A stretch of DNA of 64,000 nucleotides from Coptis chinensis (Eukaryota; Streptophyta; Magnoliopsida; Ranunculales; Ranunculaceae), in contig CM027377.1 in assembly GCA_015680905.1 (NCBI GenBank), positions 27,180,501 to 27,244,500 on the forward strand. Direction: 5' to 3'. Below the pieces are notes generated by a model. That model did not search any database, was not told where the DNA came from, and worked only from the letters and a program-made list of their open reading frames with translations. The translations under genes and the position numbers were made by a program. Shown piece by piece: positions 10,753-22,691 of this stretch (its first letter is position 1; every line of letters starts with the position of its first letter).

Positions 10753-12785
10753 ATTTGGTTCCATTGTCACATACATTTAGACCCCAAATCAATTCAACAC
10801 AAACAATGATAGTTAGCATTTCATAATAAGCTTTTTTTTTTGTCAATTTCGAATTCATAAAAAAGATAAATGATAAAATGAATAAATCATCAAAAAATAA
10901 GAATGGGGTATAAAAAAAATTTAAGTTCTAGGCATGTGTTTAGAACGGAATTGTCTAGTTACAACTCTGACTGCACTAACACCACTTGTGAAGTTGACCA
11001 CCTCAAACGCCACTACATCGTTCCCAATGGTGAAGTTCTTTTGTTACATTGTCACTAACGAAAAACATTAGATGATGTACGCTGAAGAATCAGCATGGTC
11101 CTAAGGAACGCTTTAAACTTTTCCGGAAGTCTCCGCGTGAGTAGTAAACTACAATGATCAATGTCCGCTTCAAGGAAAAAAATAAAAAAAAAAATAAAAT
11201 TGGCATGCCGAATTGCAGATTTTTTCCAAGCCTCAGATAGCAAATGATTCTTGTAACTTCTTTGTACTTCCTTTTGGTGATCAAATGCATTGTTGACTTT
11301 TGATGAGAAAGACAAATGTTGTAAAGAATATATCATTCAAAGAAAAAATAAGATTAAATGTTACACTTACACTTTAGTAAGTCTAAATTGAGAAAATCCA
11401 ATTTATCTGATGGCAATACCTTTAGGTGTTGGGTACATTTGGTAAGTCATAATTGGAAAATCCAGTTCATCTGATGGCAATACCTTTTGGTTTTGGGCTT
11501 TTACAGAGAAGAGGCGATCGACACAAAATGTGAAGGTACAATATGTGATGGATGAGGATCATTCAGGTGAACTGAACTTCAACCACTTTCTCTCGAGTTC
11601 CCTCGGAACATCTTAATTAAGCGATATAAGATTCATAATAATATTTCTACAATAGCATTTCTGGAAAGTGTACGACCTTATTCAAAATTCAACGGGTGTT
11701 ACATACAAAAATTTTAATACAAAATGAGTTTCAAAGGAGAACTGAATGAGAGTATTTCCACCAAGGAGAAATTCAGTTTTTTGCATCCTCCTCTTTCATC
11801 TTCTTTGCCCATCTGCGCTTCTTGTAATCTAATAGCATCTCCGGCATTTTCTTCATCAATTCAGCAGTATTTATACATTACATATGCAAGACCCATTTCT
11901 TATGACAATAAGCAAGTCCTTTCAGAGTCATTTGAATATACGGCAAAAGAATCATTCACACCAGAAGAACCACGTTTGGATTTCTGGACACTTGACATGC
12001 AATTTCTACTATCACCTATAACTCCTAGACCACTGCATACACCCGATAACCACTTCTACACATGAAAACTTATGGTTGACGATCACAATCTTTAGCCAAA
12101 CTTTGTAAAGGTCAGGGAGACAGGGAGCACCTTTTACTATTGTGAAAAGTAAAATATGTTATATACTACGATGAAAGAAAAGGAAGTAGAGTATGAGATA
12201 TTCTACAACACAAATCCAGTAGTGCAATAACCAAAAAGAGAGTCACTTTCACCATCCATTCATAGTTAACAAAATAATATCAACAATTGTTCCATGTAAA
12301 TGCAACCAATAAGTTTTCCATTTCATACACCACAACATATTTGGAGGGAAAAAGTAACCTTTGGACGGAAGCAGGCAAGCTATTCCAAAAAGAAGAACCC
12401 CATCCTTGACTTAGTGAAGAAGATTCAGTAAACTTTGACTTGTAATCACCACAAATATCTTCTCAATTAATGTTGATATAGCATCGGTCGGGGATTGATT
12501 GGTCCTTGGCACATTCATAACTCTGTTCGACATTAAAAAGATCAAGTAAAGCATCGTATGCAGTAATACTCCCAATTTACTTTTTTCATCGGGACTCATA
12601 TCATGATCAACCGTTCTGTCTTTATTCCAAACCCCGCATAAAGCATCAATTTATTAGCATTCGACGAAACGTAGTAGAATTTAACCATTCAACAAACAAA
12701 AAAGATAAAACGCGACCAAACAACCCTCGGGGAGCAGGGTTCGATCAATGAGTTTCCACTAACAGAGTACTCTCATTGAAAACCG
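10753..12785. other. No identified gene
   Basis: Mostly AT-rich non-coding sequence. Short coding-like patches occur on the minus strand (for example ITAYDALLDLFNVEQSYECA around 12,500-12,570, and LLDYKKRRWAKKMKEED around 11,790-11,850) but lack consistent frames or clear splice sites, and no family was recognised. They may be exons of a decayed host gene read leftward. Confidence 0.3.
11380..11496 (+). repeat. Short tandem duplication, about 64-bp unit
   Basis: Two neighbouring copies share GAAAATCCA followed by TCTGATGGCAATACCTTT and a GGTTTTGGG/GGTGTTGGG tail, with a few substitutions. Non-coding. Confidence 0.65.
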
Positions 12786-12940
12786 ATCAGAGCAGGCGAC
12801 CGCAATGAGAAATAGGATCACCATATTCTTCCCATTCTTCTCCGCAGTTCGTAGAACTTACTATGTCACCAGTGTGACTACACATGAACTTGAGCTCTTC
12901 TCGGATGATCGATTCTTCGTGCCACTTAAAGCTTGTGACT
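12786..12940 (-). other. Coding-like segment of unknown family
   Basis: About 50 codons on the minus strand stay open and have protein-like composition, reading SFKWHEESIIREELKFM, CSHTGDIVSSTNC and GEEWEEYGDPISHCG before a stop at 12,786-12,788. An upstream in-frame stop and the absence of a start suggest a terminal exon fragment. I do not recognise the family. It could equally be chance. Confidence 0.3.
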
Positions 12941-13141
12941 CATGAAGTAATGCATCCAACAAAAAACCGTCCTTGGTGAAAGACAATCCGCACCGGTAAT
13001 GCTTTCATTCTTAAGAGGGCACCGAGAGTGGGCTTTATCCTCTTAATTACCGCTAGGCTTTCATTCTTAAGAGGGGTCTGGATTATTTTTCCAGAAACAT
13101 CAGATGTCGTGTTTAAGGTCGTGTTTAAGGTTTCTTTTTGA

Positions 13142-13255
13142 ATGGAGATAAGATTTAAGAATAGAGAATGGAGAATGGAGAGAATAGAGATAAGATTTAG
13201 GAGAATGGAGAGAATAGAGATAAGATTTAGGAGAATGGAGATAAGATTTAAGAAT
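13142..13255 (+). repeat. Purine-rich minisatellite
   Basis: Two to three copies of GAGAATAGAGATAAGATTTA with GGAGAATGGA linkers, almost all purine on the plus strand. It reads open in one frame only because of repetition. No function is inferred. Confidence 0.75.
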
Positions 13256-13524
13256 GCGGTTTTTATCTATTTTCAGTTACGAACAATTGAAATCTACAAA
13301 AAAGAGCGTATATTTACTTTTTTTAAGAAAAATATGATGTGTCAGTTTGAGAGAAAAAAGGGGAGCTGACGTGGGTCACTGGGAGCATTCTCAACTACTC
13401 AGTATTAATGGTCTTTGATTGAGATGCTCTTTTCTTTTGTGCCATACTTTTTAGAGCCAGTATATCACATGAGAATATTGGGGAGTTGGGCCTTACTCTC
13501 CATGGCTAATTGGATATGTAGCAT

Positions 13525-14414
13525 TAGGGGTGTAATACGGGGCGGGCCGGGTCAACCGCGGGTCAAATAGTGATGGGGCGGGGCGGGGCGGGGCTAGGGG
13601 ATACAAATCTAGTGGTCCCCCGGGCGGGCGGGCGGGTTGAAGTGTCATGTCTTAGTACCATCACCCATCACTTTACGGGCGGGTTTTGGGCGGGTCATCT
13701 GGGTCGGGTGGAAATTACCATTTTAACCCAATTTCACTCAAAAATCAACTTTCTAATTCTGCAAGTAATATATTTCCAATTCACAGCATAGAGAAAAAAT
13801 GGAATCAATCAATAAAAAATAAACAAAAATAAAAAAACTTGAATTTGAACCCAAAACCATATCTGTAAATTTGAAACTTATTTATCGTGATTTACCATTT
13901 GTAAATTGATTATTTTCCATAGCATGATAAAATGAAGGTGGGAGCAAGGATCTACGGTATAAAACAATAAAATATAAACTAAAAGAATTTGAAATGAATA
14001 CAAGGATGAATGATTTATCTTCTCCAAAATTCGAAAGTTGAATTTGAACTTTTGATATTTTTCCAATGTTCAAACTTGAATATGTGAAATTGATGTTGAA
14101 CTCATAAGTTTGTATTCATATCTCTCAAATTCCTACAAAAGTTAAAAGAAATTATAAACAAAATACAAAAATATTAGAGTTAGAGTCTTGAAATTGTGCG
14201 GGTCAACGGGATTGGCTCAACGGCTTTTGACACGGTCTTGGGTCGAGGCGGGCTTGGTCGGGTTTGAGCATAGAACCTACACCCATAGCCCGACCACATA
14301 AAAACGGTGGCGGGGCGGGGCGGGTCTATTTTCGGGTCGGTGTGGGTTTGGATGGCGGGTGAAGACCGGGTACCCTACCGGATGATGGGTCAACGGTTTT
14401 TTTTTACACTCCTA
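13525..14414. mobile_element. Non-autonomous hAT-like element, 890 bp
   Basis: Termini are TAGGGGTGTAA (13,525-13,535) and TTACACTCCTA (14,404-14,414), inverted with one mismatch. They are flanked by 8-bp direct repeats TGTAGCAT (13,517-13,524) and TGCAGCAT (14,415-14,422) with one mismatch; 8-bp duplications are the hAT signature. Subterminal zones are rich in GGGGCGGG, GGGTCAA and GGCGGGT motifs, while the middle is AT-rich without an ORF for a transposase. Its GC-rich ends stand out from the flanks. Confidence 0.82.
13575..13593 (+). other. G-quadruplex-like run in the hAT subterminal region
   Basis: Four GGGG tracts separated by single C bases. More GGGG/GGG runs follow at about 13,596-13,635 and on the other side at about 14,307-14,326. 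The pattern fits a strong intrastrand G4 motif; formation is inference. Confidence 0.7.
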
Positions 14415-14422
14415 TGCAGCAT

Positions 14423-15561
14423 GTAAGGCCACACTTCTCTGGCTGGTGGAATCTCATTTATTTCCACAACAAAAGTAACAATGTGTGTCGACTGTCGACT
14501 ATCGACCCTACAATCTCAATATTCATTCCTGTGGGCTGTGGCAATGAGTATGGTTGGACTAAAGACTTTTTGAAAGAGGGAGAGGAGGGTGTGTTCTTTG
14601 AGAGCTGATTAATTGTGTTTACTTACAAGGAGACCTCATCTTTACACTTTAACTCTCCCAGCAGCCTTACAGCCTCAATCATGGACCACGCCAATATGGT
14701 AAGGTTTACTTTGGGAAAATTCAAGACAGAAGAACTTGGGCTGGACTCCACGTCATAAATAGTATTGGATCTTTAGTCCTTACCCCTAGGGATGGACTGG
14801 GCCACACTTTGGGCTCAGACAGTGTCCACCCGGTCCAAAGGGTACTATAAGTCTGTAACGAACCGGCCAGCCCTAAAGTACAATTAGCCGTGGAGGCGGT
14901 GGAGCCATAAGAGAAACTTGGCCCAAAGGTATCCTCGTTCCCTTGAGGATGATGAAATTTTTCGTACCACATGGCTAATGTGTCCTCAAGTCGATTCGTA
15001 CGTTAATCACTGGCGCTAAATTTGGAGTAAATAAAAAATCAAGAAATTAGCCCAAGCCCCAATTTCATTTCAAAACAACTCTAGAGGATATATATGGTTT
15101 TTTTATAATCACTCACAAACCCAATTTCTACATTTAAATAGCCCATGAACCCAATTTTTAAATTTTAATAACTCTTAAGAACAAAATAAGTTAGCCTGAC
15201 CTTTTTTATTTTTTTAAATCTCACTTTTACCCTTTCCTGTTAATAAACAAAATTACGTGTGAGAAAACCCAAAATTCTTTTCTTCTCCAACCGACTAGAC
15301 TTTTTTGATTCATGACGCATCTCATCAAACTACAAATCGAATCTCTTCAACAAGTATCCATTTCGATTACCAATTCGTGTGTGTTAACAACTAATCATCT
15401 TTATTTAAATTATTGATCATTTTAGGTTACTTGTTAACAACCAATCATCTTTCAATTCTTTTCTCTTTCAAAGATTTTGATTATAGGGTTTGGAAGGTAT
15501 GTAGACCGTGTAAATCCTGAAGTCCAACGTGTAAATTTAACAATCAATACATCTACAAGGT
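14423..15561. other. No identified gene
   Basis: Intergenic sequence. Around 14,720-14,960 the minus strand stays open, but the translation has no known domain. The 31-bp sequence starting GTGTCCTCAAGTCGATTCG (14,980) recurs about 1 kb to the right. Confidence 0.35.
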
Positions 15562-15634
15562 GGATCTTTAGCTCAAATAGTCGAGCACTTTGGAGATATC
15601 CAAAGGAGATGGTGGTTCGAATCCACCAAGATCC
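15562..15634 (+). pseudogene. tRNA-like relic
   Basis: A 73-nt cloverleaf can be drawn: acceptor GGATCTT/AAGATCC (7 of 7), D stem GCTC/GAGC, anticodon stem CTTTG/CAAAG, T stem GGTGG/CCACC with loop TTCGAAT (B-box like). The anticodon loop is 8 nt (GAGATATC) without the usual T33, and the D-loop lacks GG. It is therefore unlikely to be a working tRNA. It could be a decayed organellar tRNA insertion or a SINE head. Confidence 0.5.
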
Positions 15635-15720
15635 TCTAAAATTTTAACGTTAATCAAATAAGGAATCAAGTGTGTAATGTGATTAATTTCAACTTGGATG
15701 ACACTTCCAAAAGATGTTCT

Positions 15721-15972
15721 TGAAATTGTCCTCACTGATCATGCCTCATGGTATTGATGTATGAACAATCATTGTTCATAGTCAAAATAGGGGTATTAAC
15801 AATGTTTGTTCATAGTCCAATAGGTGTCCCTCACTGATCATTCCTCATGTTGTGGAAGTATGAACAATCATTGTTCATAGTCGAATAATGGTATGAACAA
15901 TGATTGTTTAGTATGAACAATGTTTGTTCATAGTCCAATAAGAGTATGAACGATGATTGTTCATAGTTCAAC
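15721..15972. repeat. Array of short palindromes
   Basis: Perfect inverted arms TATGAACAAT / ATTGTTCATA meet around one central base at 15,760-15,780 and 15,859-15,879, with at least four looser copies to 15,966. They sit inside a tandem repeat of about 100 bp that also shares CACTGATCAT and CCTCATG. Each could fold as a hairpin. No ORF. Confidence 0.75.
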
Positions 15973-18105
15973 AAGTGTCCTCAAGTCAATTCGTACGTTA
16001 ATCACAAGGTTCAATGGTTGTTACTCTTCTCCATCTTCCTCTTTCCATATGAATCCATGACGGCGACACCATTTGAAGAAGAAGATTTGATGTTGGTGGA
16101 AAGGGTTTTGTTGTTCATCTTAGACTCTTTGTTTAGAGGATGGTTTTTTATGGATAAAACACTAACTTTTGTAACTCTTCTCTCCTACTTGGCTATTTGG
16201 AATTACTCTCAATCTTAAACCCGTATTGAAATTATTAGAAAACTTGTATTGAATTGATTAAGAACTTTGGTTTACACTAAAGCTCGAAGAACGTACATGA
16301 AAATAGAAAATAAGTAAATAACAATTTAAAATAAAAACATTTAACTTACTCCTAATGACCAAAGATTAGATCTAGGGTAAAGATCTTTATCTACAACTTT
16401 GGTTTATATAGGATACCATTTACAATTATACCTTTCTTTCTAAAAACCAACTTATAGGCCTTTGACCTAAGCCCACATATTAGAAGTCTTGAATTTTGCT
16501 TTAGGTCCCTGGGTCAGTATCTTCCAGCCTTGAGTCTTTGATTTTGACAGTTGATTTGACTTTTGACGTTGACTTTTGAATTTGACTTTATGACACTCTT
16601 GCTCCTAAGTTGGAATGTTCCCAAGCAGCGTAAATAGCTATCCTTTTTGTGCCAAAATGCACGTATTAGGAATATGCGTCCTAAATGGCATGTATCCTAC
16701 AAATGGTAGCAAAATCTATAAGGTGTCTCTTCATTAAGCATAAGAAGTGCATATTTGAAGCATTGTAAAGATAATAAAACGCACATTTGGGGGACTGATC
16801 AACTACTCCCAAACAACATTTTGTTTGTCCTCAAGCAAAAGATGAGAGAAAAAACTAAGATCACAAATGTGTGATTTATCATACTAATCTCGTTTCGCAA
16901 AGTGTGATTGCATTGGCCATATGCAACAAGATCTTAAACCATTAGGAATTCCCTAGTGGACGAGCTTAAGGCTCGTGAGAGTTTTCCAGAGAAGGTACTC
17001 ACAAACTTCTTCTATTTAGTACAAAGGGTCTTGTTTTCTTATTTATTCTCATAGGTTTATACATCTCATTAGTGGGGGAATAAAGAAAAGCTCCTTTGAA
17101 CTCAAAATAATATATATACAGTAGTTTAATCATCTAAAGATAAACATGTAAAACATGAGCGGTGAAATGCAAAATCAGAGTCGTTTCCAAAACTTTTGGA
17201 GAGCATCCTTAAGTTGGGTCCTTTCAGGGGTGTGTTGCAATCACAACTCTCTGATAGATTCACTCAACTTTTTTTTTTCTCAAGTGCAGAGGGCACTTAT
17301 ATTCCTCACATACTTGAATGACGTCTAAGGAAACAGGGGTCGATTGATCATAATATCCACTTACTATCACACCATCCTATTCCTAGTTGAGCTAGAGGTC
17401 TTTTATTATGAATTACGAGGCTAAGGTAGTGGTTTAGAAATAAAGAGAAGGGAAAACAAACTCTAATAATTTTGAGAAATTGGGTCTTCAGGATATTCGT
17501 AATTAGAGAAGAACCTCGTTTTGTTCTTTGCTTCCAAAATTGTGGTTCATTCTTTTAGCCCTTTGGCTTTGTGACTCCATATGATTTTGAATTTTTGGAA
17601 GTTCTAACTTTGCTTTTATTTATTTTGAAATCAACTCCTTTTAATTTTGAACTTTTAGGAGATTTCGATCTTGAATCTTTTCTTTTTCTCTTATTTCTTT
17701 TCTTTTTCTTTTGAAGCTTCTAACTATTCTGTTTTTGTACAAGGCTGACCTTCTCTTCTCTTTTTACATATCATCCAATTCTCAACTCGTCAGCTGGGTA
17801 AGCTTTTTATTGTATGTGGTAACGGTTCAGGGATTGATGGCGAAGAAATAAAAAGGCTTTTAGAATTTGGTGAAGACTCAAGGGGGGTAACTAGAGGAAA
17901 AAAAATATTTTTGGGTTTTTAACGTTTATTTGGTTATATCGATCCAAAAATGACCTAAATTCTCTCCTAGGATATGGCATGGTGATTAAGCAAGTGGACG
18001 TGTTATCTTTCTATCCGGACATCCTTGTGTCATCACTCAATAATCATTCAAATGAGGCTTTTGACTAGATTCTCACAGGATATGGAACTTAACTATTCTA
18101 ACCTT

Positions 18106-21100
18106 CACTACTAAAAATAGACATATTATGATGGTTGTTTTTTTTTATCTATCTTGACGGCTTTGCTAAAACCTGTGAAGATAAGTGTTTTAATAATATT
18201 TTTATGACGGCTATTGCAACATTATGTCGTGTATGACACAAGCGTCAAGAAAATATAATAATTTTATGACAGCTATTGCAATATTATGTCGTGTATGACA
18301 CAAGCGTCAAGAAAATATAATAAATTTATGATGGCTATTGCAATATTATGTCGTATATGACACAAGCGTCAAGAAAATATAATAATTTTATAACGGCTAT
18401 TGCAACATTATGTCGTGTATGACACAAGCGTCAAGAAAATATAATATGTTTATGATAGCTATTGCAATATTATGTCGTGTATGACCCAACCGTCAAGAAA
18501 ATATGTTGATTTTTTATTTTTTTTATTTTTTTTGATAATCTAAATATATATTTTATGACAACTATTGCAACATTATGACGTGTATAACTCGTCATGAAAA
18601 TATTATGATTTTATGATGGCCACCATAATAAACCGTCAACACCTTTGACGCTCTTGGACCATATTCAACCATCAAGAACTAGACAAAAGAAAAAGAAGAA
18701 AACCCAAACATCATTAGAAAAGGTGAACCGTCAAGATTAAACAAACCTAGCACTGCCCCCAAAACTATTAAAGCGTCAAAAAGAGCCAACTCGTTTTTTT
18801 TTTATTCAAAATGTCGTGAAACAAAAGAAAAAGTTGAAATTTCAAACACCCAACCTCTCCCCTTATCGGTTTATACTCTTCAAACCTAGCTAATTCACCT
18901 CCTTCCTGTTCTGATAAGCTTTACAGTTTCATCTCCTCCTTTTGTTCCTCTCTCAAACTCTAACTAAAGACTGACCACGTACTCTGAAAAAAGTTAGCAA
19001 ATTGGCCAAGGAATCGAGAGATTCATTCTACCAAACACAGCCGCTCTCTTGCTCAAACCTAATTCCATTTTTTTTTTCCGATCAGTACCCATTTTCATTT
19101 TCCTCGTGAGTTTAGAAAATTTCATTATTCATACTAAGTCCATCCATCTGGTCATTCATTTCCTTCATCTGCTTATTTACTATACTTCTGGGAATTTTGA
19201 ACTTGAATTGAAGACATCGCAATATACCACTTGGGAAATTTAACCATCAAGAAATCAATCCTCAATATGCCGCTCAATTTTTTGTTTCCATTAGAGATAC
19301 CGGCCGACAAAGTAAGAAAGACTTCTTGAAGCTTTTCACTAAAATTTACTTTAACAAATCTGATAATTTTTCTGATTTCCCCACTTTAATTATATTTAGC
19401 ATTATTAATCATAAAATTTCTATTCTCTGATATTGTTAGTGTATTTGCAAGAGGGGTTTAACTAGAACAACTAGAGTAGCAATGATTTAACCCCTCAATC
19501 TACAGTGCTGCTCTGAACAAGTAATTATTAAAGATATGTGTTTTTTTTTCATCAATCATGGGAATTGTATGCAGTGGTACTGTGTATGGTAGAATTCTTG
19601 CTTTATTGGTGAGTTCGAATCCTTCAATGACCATGTTTCGTAAACAAATGACTACTGAGATTTAAAAAATGGTTGTGTTTGAGTGGAATGCAGTATCTTG
19701 CTTTGTAGTTGTTGAAAGATGGTTTGTGGATTTTCTCATTACTTAGAATAATTGGAGATAGATGTCATATACATGAAAATAAAAGATGGTTAGGGTGTTA
19801 TGTTAGTCTTAATTGAGTTTGTTGGGCAGTCTAACTGAGACAAAGGTTTTGAATTTTTATAGTAATCTTATTATCTGCTACATGGTTGTTCTATTGATAT
19901 ATTTGCATTCTTTTACGTTCTTGTTTTTGCCTTCTACAATTCTATATATTTTTTATGTATTCTTCTTCGAAGGTTTTTTTCCTGATCAAGATGACTTCTT
20001 AATTTATCTATGATTTTTTTTGTTGAAAAGCATTTAATTCCATTTATTGTAATCTGGTTTAGCTAGTTGCAAAGGTAGCTCCACTTCAAATTTAGCATAA
20101 ACATGTTATTTACGGACACATTGGATTATATGTTAAGTTGTTGTGCTTTTTTCTTCTTTGAACTTGTATATTTTAGACTAGATTTAGTTCAACTAAGTTG
20201 TATTTGCAGACTTTTTGTTTATTCGTAAGTGTACTTTGGAATGAGTGCAACATGGTCCCTAGCTGCCACTTTACCTATATTTAAGAACAAGTGCGTCTTA
20301 ACGATATATACTTTGGTTCCTAGCAATTAGTTCTTGGGTCGTTCAAGGTATAATATGGTTGGCCAGTAAACTTGGCCTGGGATACCTTTCATTGCGCAGG
20401 TACAAAGTGATTATGTAAAGGTTACCTAGTCTAAGAGAGGACATATACACTATAGTCGAGGATCTAAATAGTCTGATCTATCTATATGAGTATAACTGTT
20501 CTCCTTTGTACTTTCTCTGTCATTAATATCATATGGGTATCAAAATGTCTTATTGCTTATACCAAACTTTGCTTTTATAATGGGTGCATTATTTCTTTTG
20601 TTAAGATGACTTTCAGTGACATTTCATAACTTTCTTTTGTTCAGTAGTGACTTGTCATGACTAATGGTTTCATAGATTCAAATTAATTAACAAATGGACT
20701 CTTACAAGTTCTTAAAATTATTTTACTAAACCATGTGCTTATCTCTCACTTTTCATTTATTTTAATTATATAAGATGACACTATTAAGTATTAACTAAAA
20801 CTTAGATTATCTTGGGAACTCCTGTAGGTTTTTGCAAATTATTATTCGGGGGCATCGATCAAGTTCCCTAGCTACATTGCTCGTAATTGGCATGCAAGAA
20901 TAGGATAATCTTCAACATGCATGTTAATTGGGAGATACATATGACGGATGAATAACCAGAGCATAACACAATTTGTTTAGGTCTAGCTGCATAATATTTT
21001 GTTGGTCATGTTGAATGGAATGGGGAAGTGTTACAATGTTAGTCATTGGTCATTTCATAGTTCTAGCAGTGTTGTATATACTGTTCACTATTGTTATTCA

Positions 21101-21475
21101 CTTATTCTCTTGATAAGTTAATGGAAAGTACAATTATTATTTTTTTGAAAAATCAGAAATGTTTTATGACGTTTGTTGTTTAAATGTCATTAAGCAAGGG
21201 TATATCTTGACGCTTTTTGTCATTGAATGTTGATAATTTCACTGAAACTGTCATAAATATTGTACATCTTATGACGATTATAACCTATTTTTTGACATTA
21301 AAAAAAGATTTTTTTTTTAACAGTTTACTAAAACTGTCATTGATTTTATGTCGGTTTTTGTTAATTTTTATGACGGGCTCTATAATTACGGTTGTTTCTT
21401 TAATTATCAAAAACGTCATTAAACCTGTTTCATGATGCCTTTTAGCTGTCATTACAAGTCTTGTTTTTAGTAGTG
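18106..21475. mobile_element. Non-autonomous CACTA transposon, 3370 bp
   Basis: It begins CACTACTAAAAATAGAC and ends GTCTTGTTTTTAGTAGTG, near-perfect inverted termini of the CACTA/En-Spm type. It is flanked by the 3-bp duplication CTT (18,103-18,105 and 21,476-21,478). Both subterminal zones are rich in TGACG/CGTCA motifs. No transposase-like ORF is present. The middle (about 18,840-19,300) has a pyrimidine-rich, 5'-UTR-like stretch that may be captured host sequence, but no gene was recognised. It interrupts an older Athila-like remnant. Confidence 0.9.
18204..18600 (+). repeat. 62-bp tandem repeats, CACTA subterminal array
   Basis: Five consecutive 62-bp units (18,204-18,513) carry ATTATGTCGTGTATGACAC and AAGCGTCAAGAAAATATA, and a more divergent sixth lies near 18,555-18,600. 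CACTA transposases bind repeated subterminal motifs, so TGACG/CGTCA here is a plausible binding array (inference). A weaker mirror of these motifs lies at 21,160-21,450. Confidence 0.88.
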
Positions 21476-21930
21476 CTTGGTCTCGGAAACTCACTGCTAT
21501 ATACAATCAAATGCTGATGTATGTCATTCATGAAAAGGTGCATAAACTATTGTATGTATATTAGTTTGAGTTCGAAGAACAAATTTTTACTCTATTGCTA
21601 TAATGAGACTTCTAAACCTTTTATTCATCATAGAAAAAGGAAAACAAGACTTTTAGTACTAAACGGAAAAATATTTTTGGTCTTTTTGAAATATTTTAAG
21701 AAAGAAAGAAATATAGAAATATACTAAATCTATCTAATATAAGAAATGTTATATAATAAATGTCTAGTTTTTGCAAAATGTTACTATACCACCTCCAAAC
21801 AGAAATATGCTTTGTCCTCAAAGTATAAAGAAAAGGAAAGATATTACCATAGGAACATGAGCAAAAATGGCAGAAACTTGTACTCTGTTCGTCGTTACGA
21901 AAATATACCACCCCCAAACAATTTTAGAAT

Positions 21931-22691
21931 GTGGGTTGATAGAAAAAGAACGAGAAATACATGGTTTATCTAGAAGGAAAAAAAAAACGTTTATTCTTGT
22001 CTCATGCAGGTAGATTACAGTTGATTTCTTCTGTGCTTAGCCAATTTCATATTTACTGGTCCAGAACCTTTATTCTACCTATAACTGTGTTGGGACAAGT
22101 TGAAAAGATTTGTGCTAATTTTCTCTGGAGTGGTACTGAGTCGAAAAGATGCCTCCATCAAGCAAGTATAAATACCATTTGCAAATCAAAAGAGGAAGGA
22201 AGGTTGGGTATTATGAATATGAAGGTTTGGAATAGAAGTGCTTATTACGGACTTATTTTCAAGGTCGCTGCAAAAGAAGAGAGTGTTTGGGTTGACTGGA
22301 TATGGAAGAATCATGTCAAGAAAAACTTTTTCTGGACTATGAATATTCCTTCTGACTGTGCATGGTCTTGGAGGAGCATACTCAAAAGCAAAATTGATGC
22401 AAAAGAGCACATCTTGTACTCCATTGCCAATGGTGAAAATACTCTCATATGGCATGATTTGTGATGTCAGCATAGTCCGTTGCTTCTCTACTCACAGGCG
22501 GTTATTGAGCTCCCCTTTCCCCTGGATGCAACTGTGAACCAACTCATACAGGATGGAACATGGAGTTCTGTGATCCATAACATGTAGTGTGTAGAACTGA
22601 AAGAAGACATCCTCAATACTACCATTAATGGTCACCTTCCATCTGACAGAGTGATATGGAAACCACATCATAGTAGCCAATATACCTCTGT
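21931..22691 (+). mobile_element. LINE, left half (RT thumb to zf-RVT start)
   Basis: Plus-strand LINE ORF2 remnant. It starts abruptly inside RT, shows LSHAGRLQLISSVLSQFHIY, NFLWSGTE and ICKSKEEGRLGI, then a linker with WSWRSILKSK and IANGENTLIWHDL, a stop, and a further stretch with LPSDRVIWKPHHSSQYT, the entry to zf-RVT. It breaks at 22,692, where an LTR begins. The missing zf-RVT and RNase H reappear at 41,547, so an 18.9-kb insertion split one LINE. Confidence 0.85.

Larger units (their letters stand above)
14980..16005 (+). repeat. 31-bp direct repeat bracketing about 1 kb
   Basis: Copies at 14,980-15,010 and 15,975-16,005 differ by one base (GTGTCCTCAAGTCGATTCG versus GTGTCCTCAAGTCAATTCG, then TACGTTAATCAC in both). 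It is too long for an ordinary target duplication, so a segmental duplication or recombination footprint is likelier. The enclosed segment holds the tRNA-shaped relic and the palindrome array. Confidence 0.7.
16240..21930 (-). mobile_element. Athila-like retroelement remnant (3' UTR and part of an LTR), split by CACTA
   Basis: An LTR edge reads GACTGATCA (ending 16,801), followed by ACTACTCCCAAACAAC and GTTTGTCCTCAAGCAAAAG. The element at 31,890-40,372 has the same layout (CTTATCA, then CAACTCCCAAC). The next 1.3 kb shares ordered islands with 33,428-35,250, including CATATGCAACAAG, GGACGAG and CTCGTGAG. After the CACTA insertion, 21,740-21,860 (ATGCTTTGTCCTCAAAGTATA) corresponds to about 35,080-35,120. 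No coding domain remains. The left edge is approximate. Confidence 0.6.

Noticed and set aside
11724-12065. 113-codon plus-strand ORF
   Set aside because: No recognisable domain or homologous motif; the opposite strand looks at least as coding-like.
14721-14972. 83-codon minus-strand ORF
   Set aside because: No domain, biased Ser/Thr/Gly composition, and flanks look like repeat DNA.
15562-15634. Functional tRNA gene
   Set aside because: The anticodon loop has eight bases without T33, and the D-loop lacks GG.
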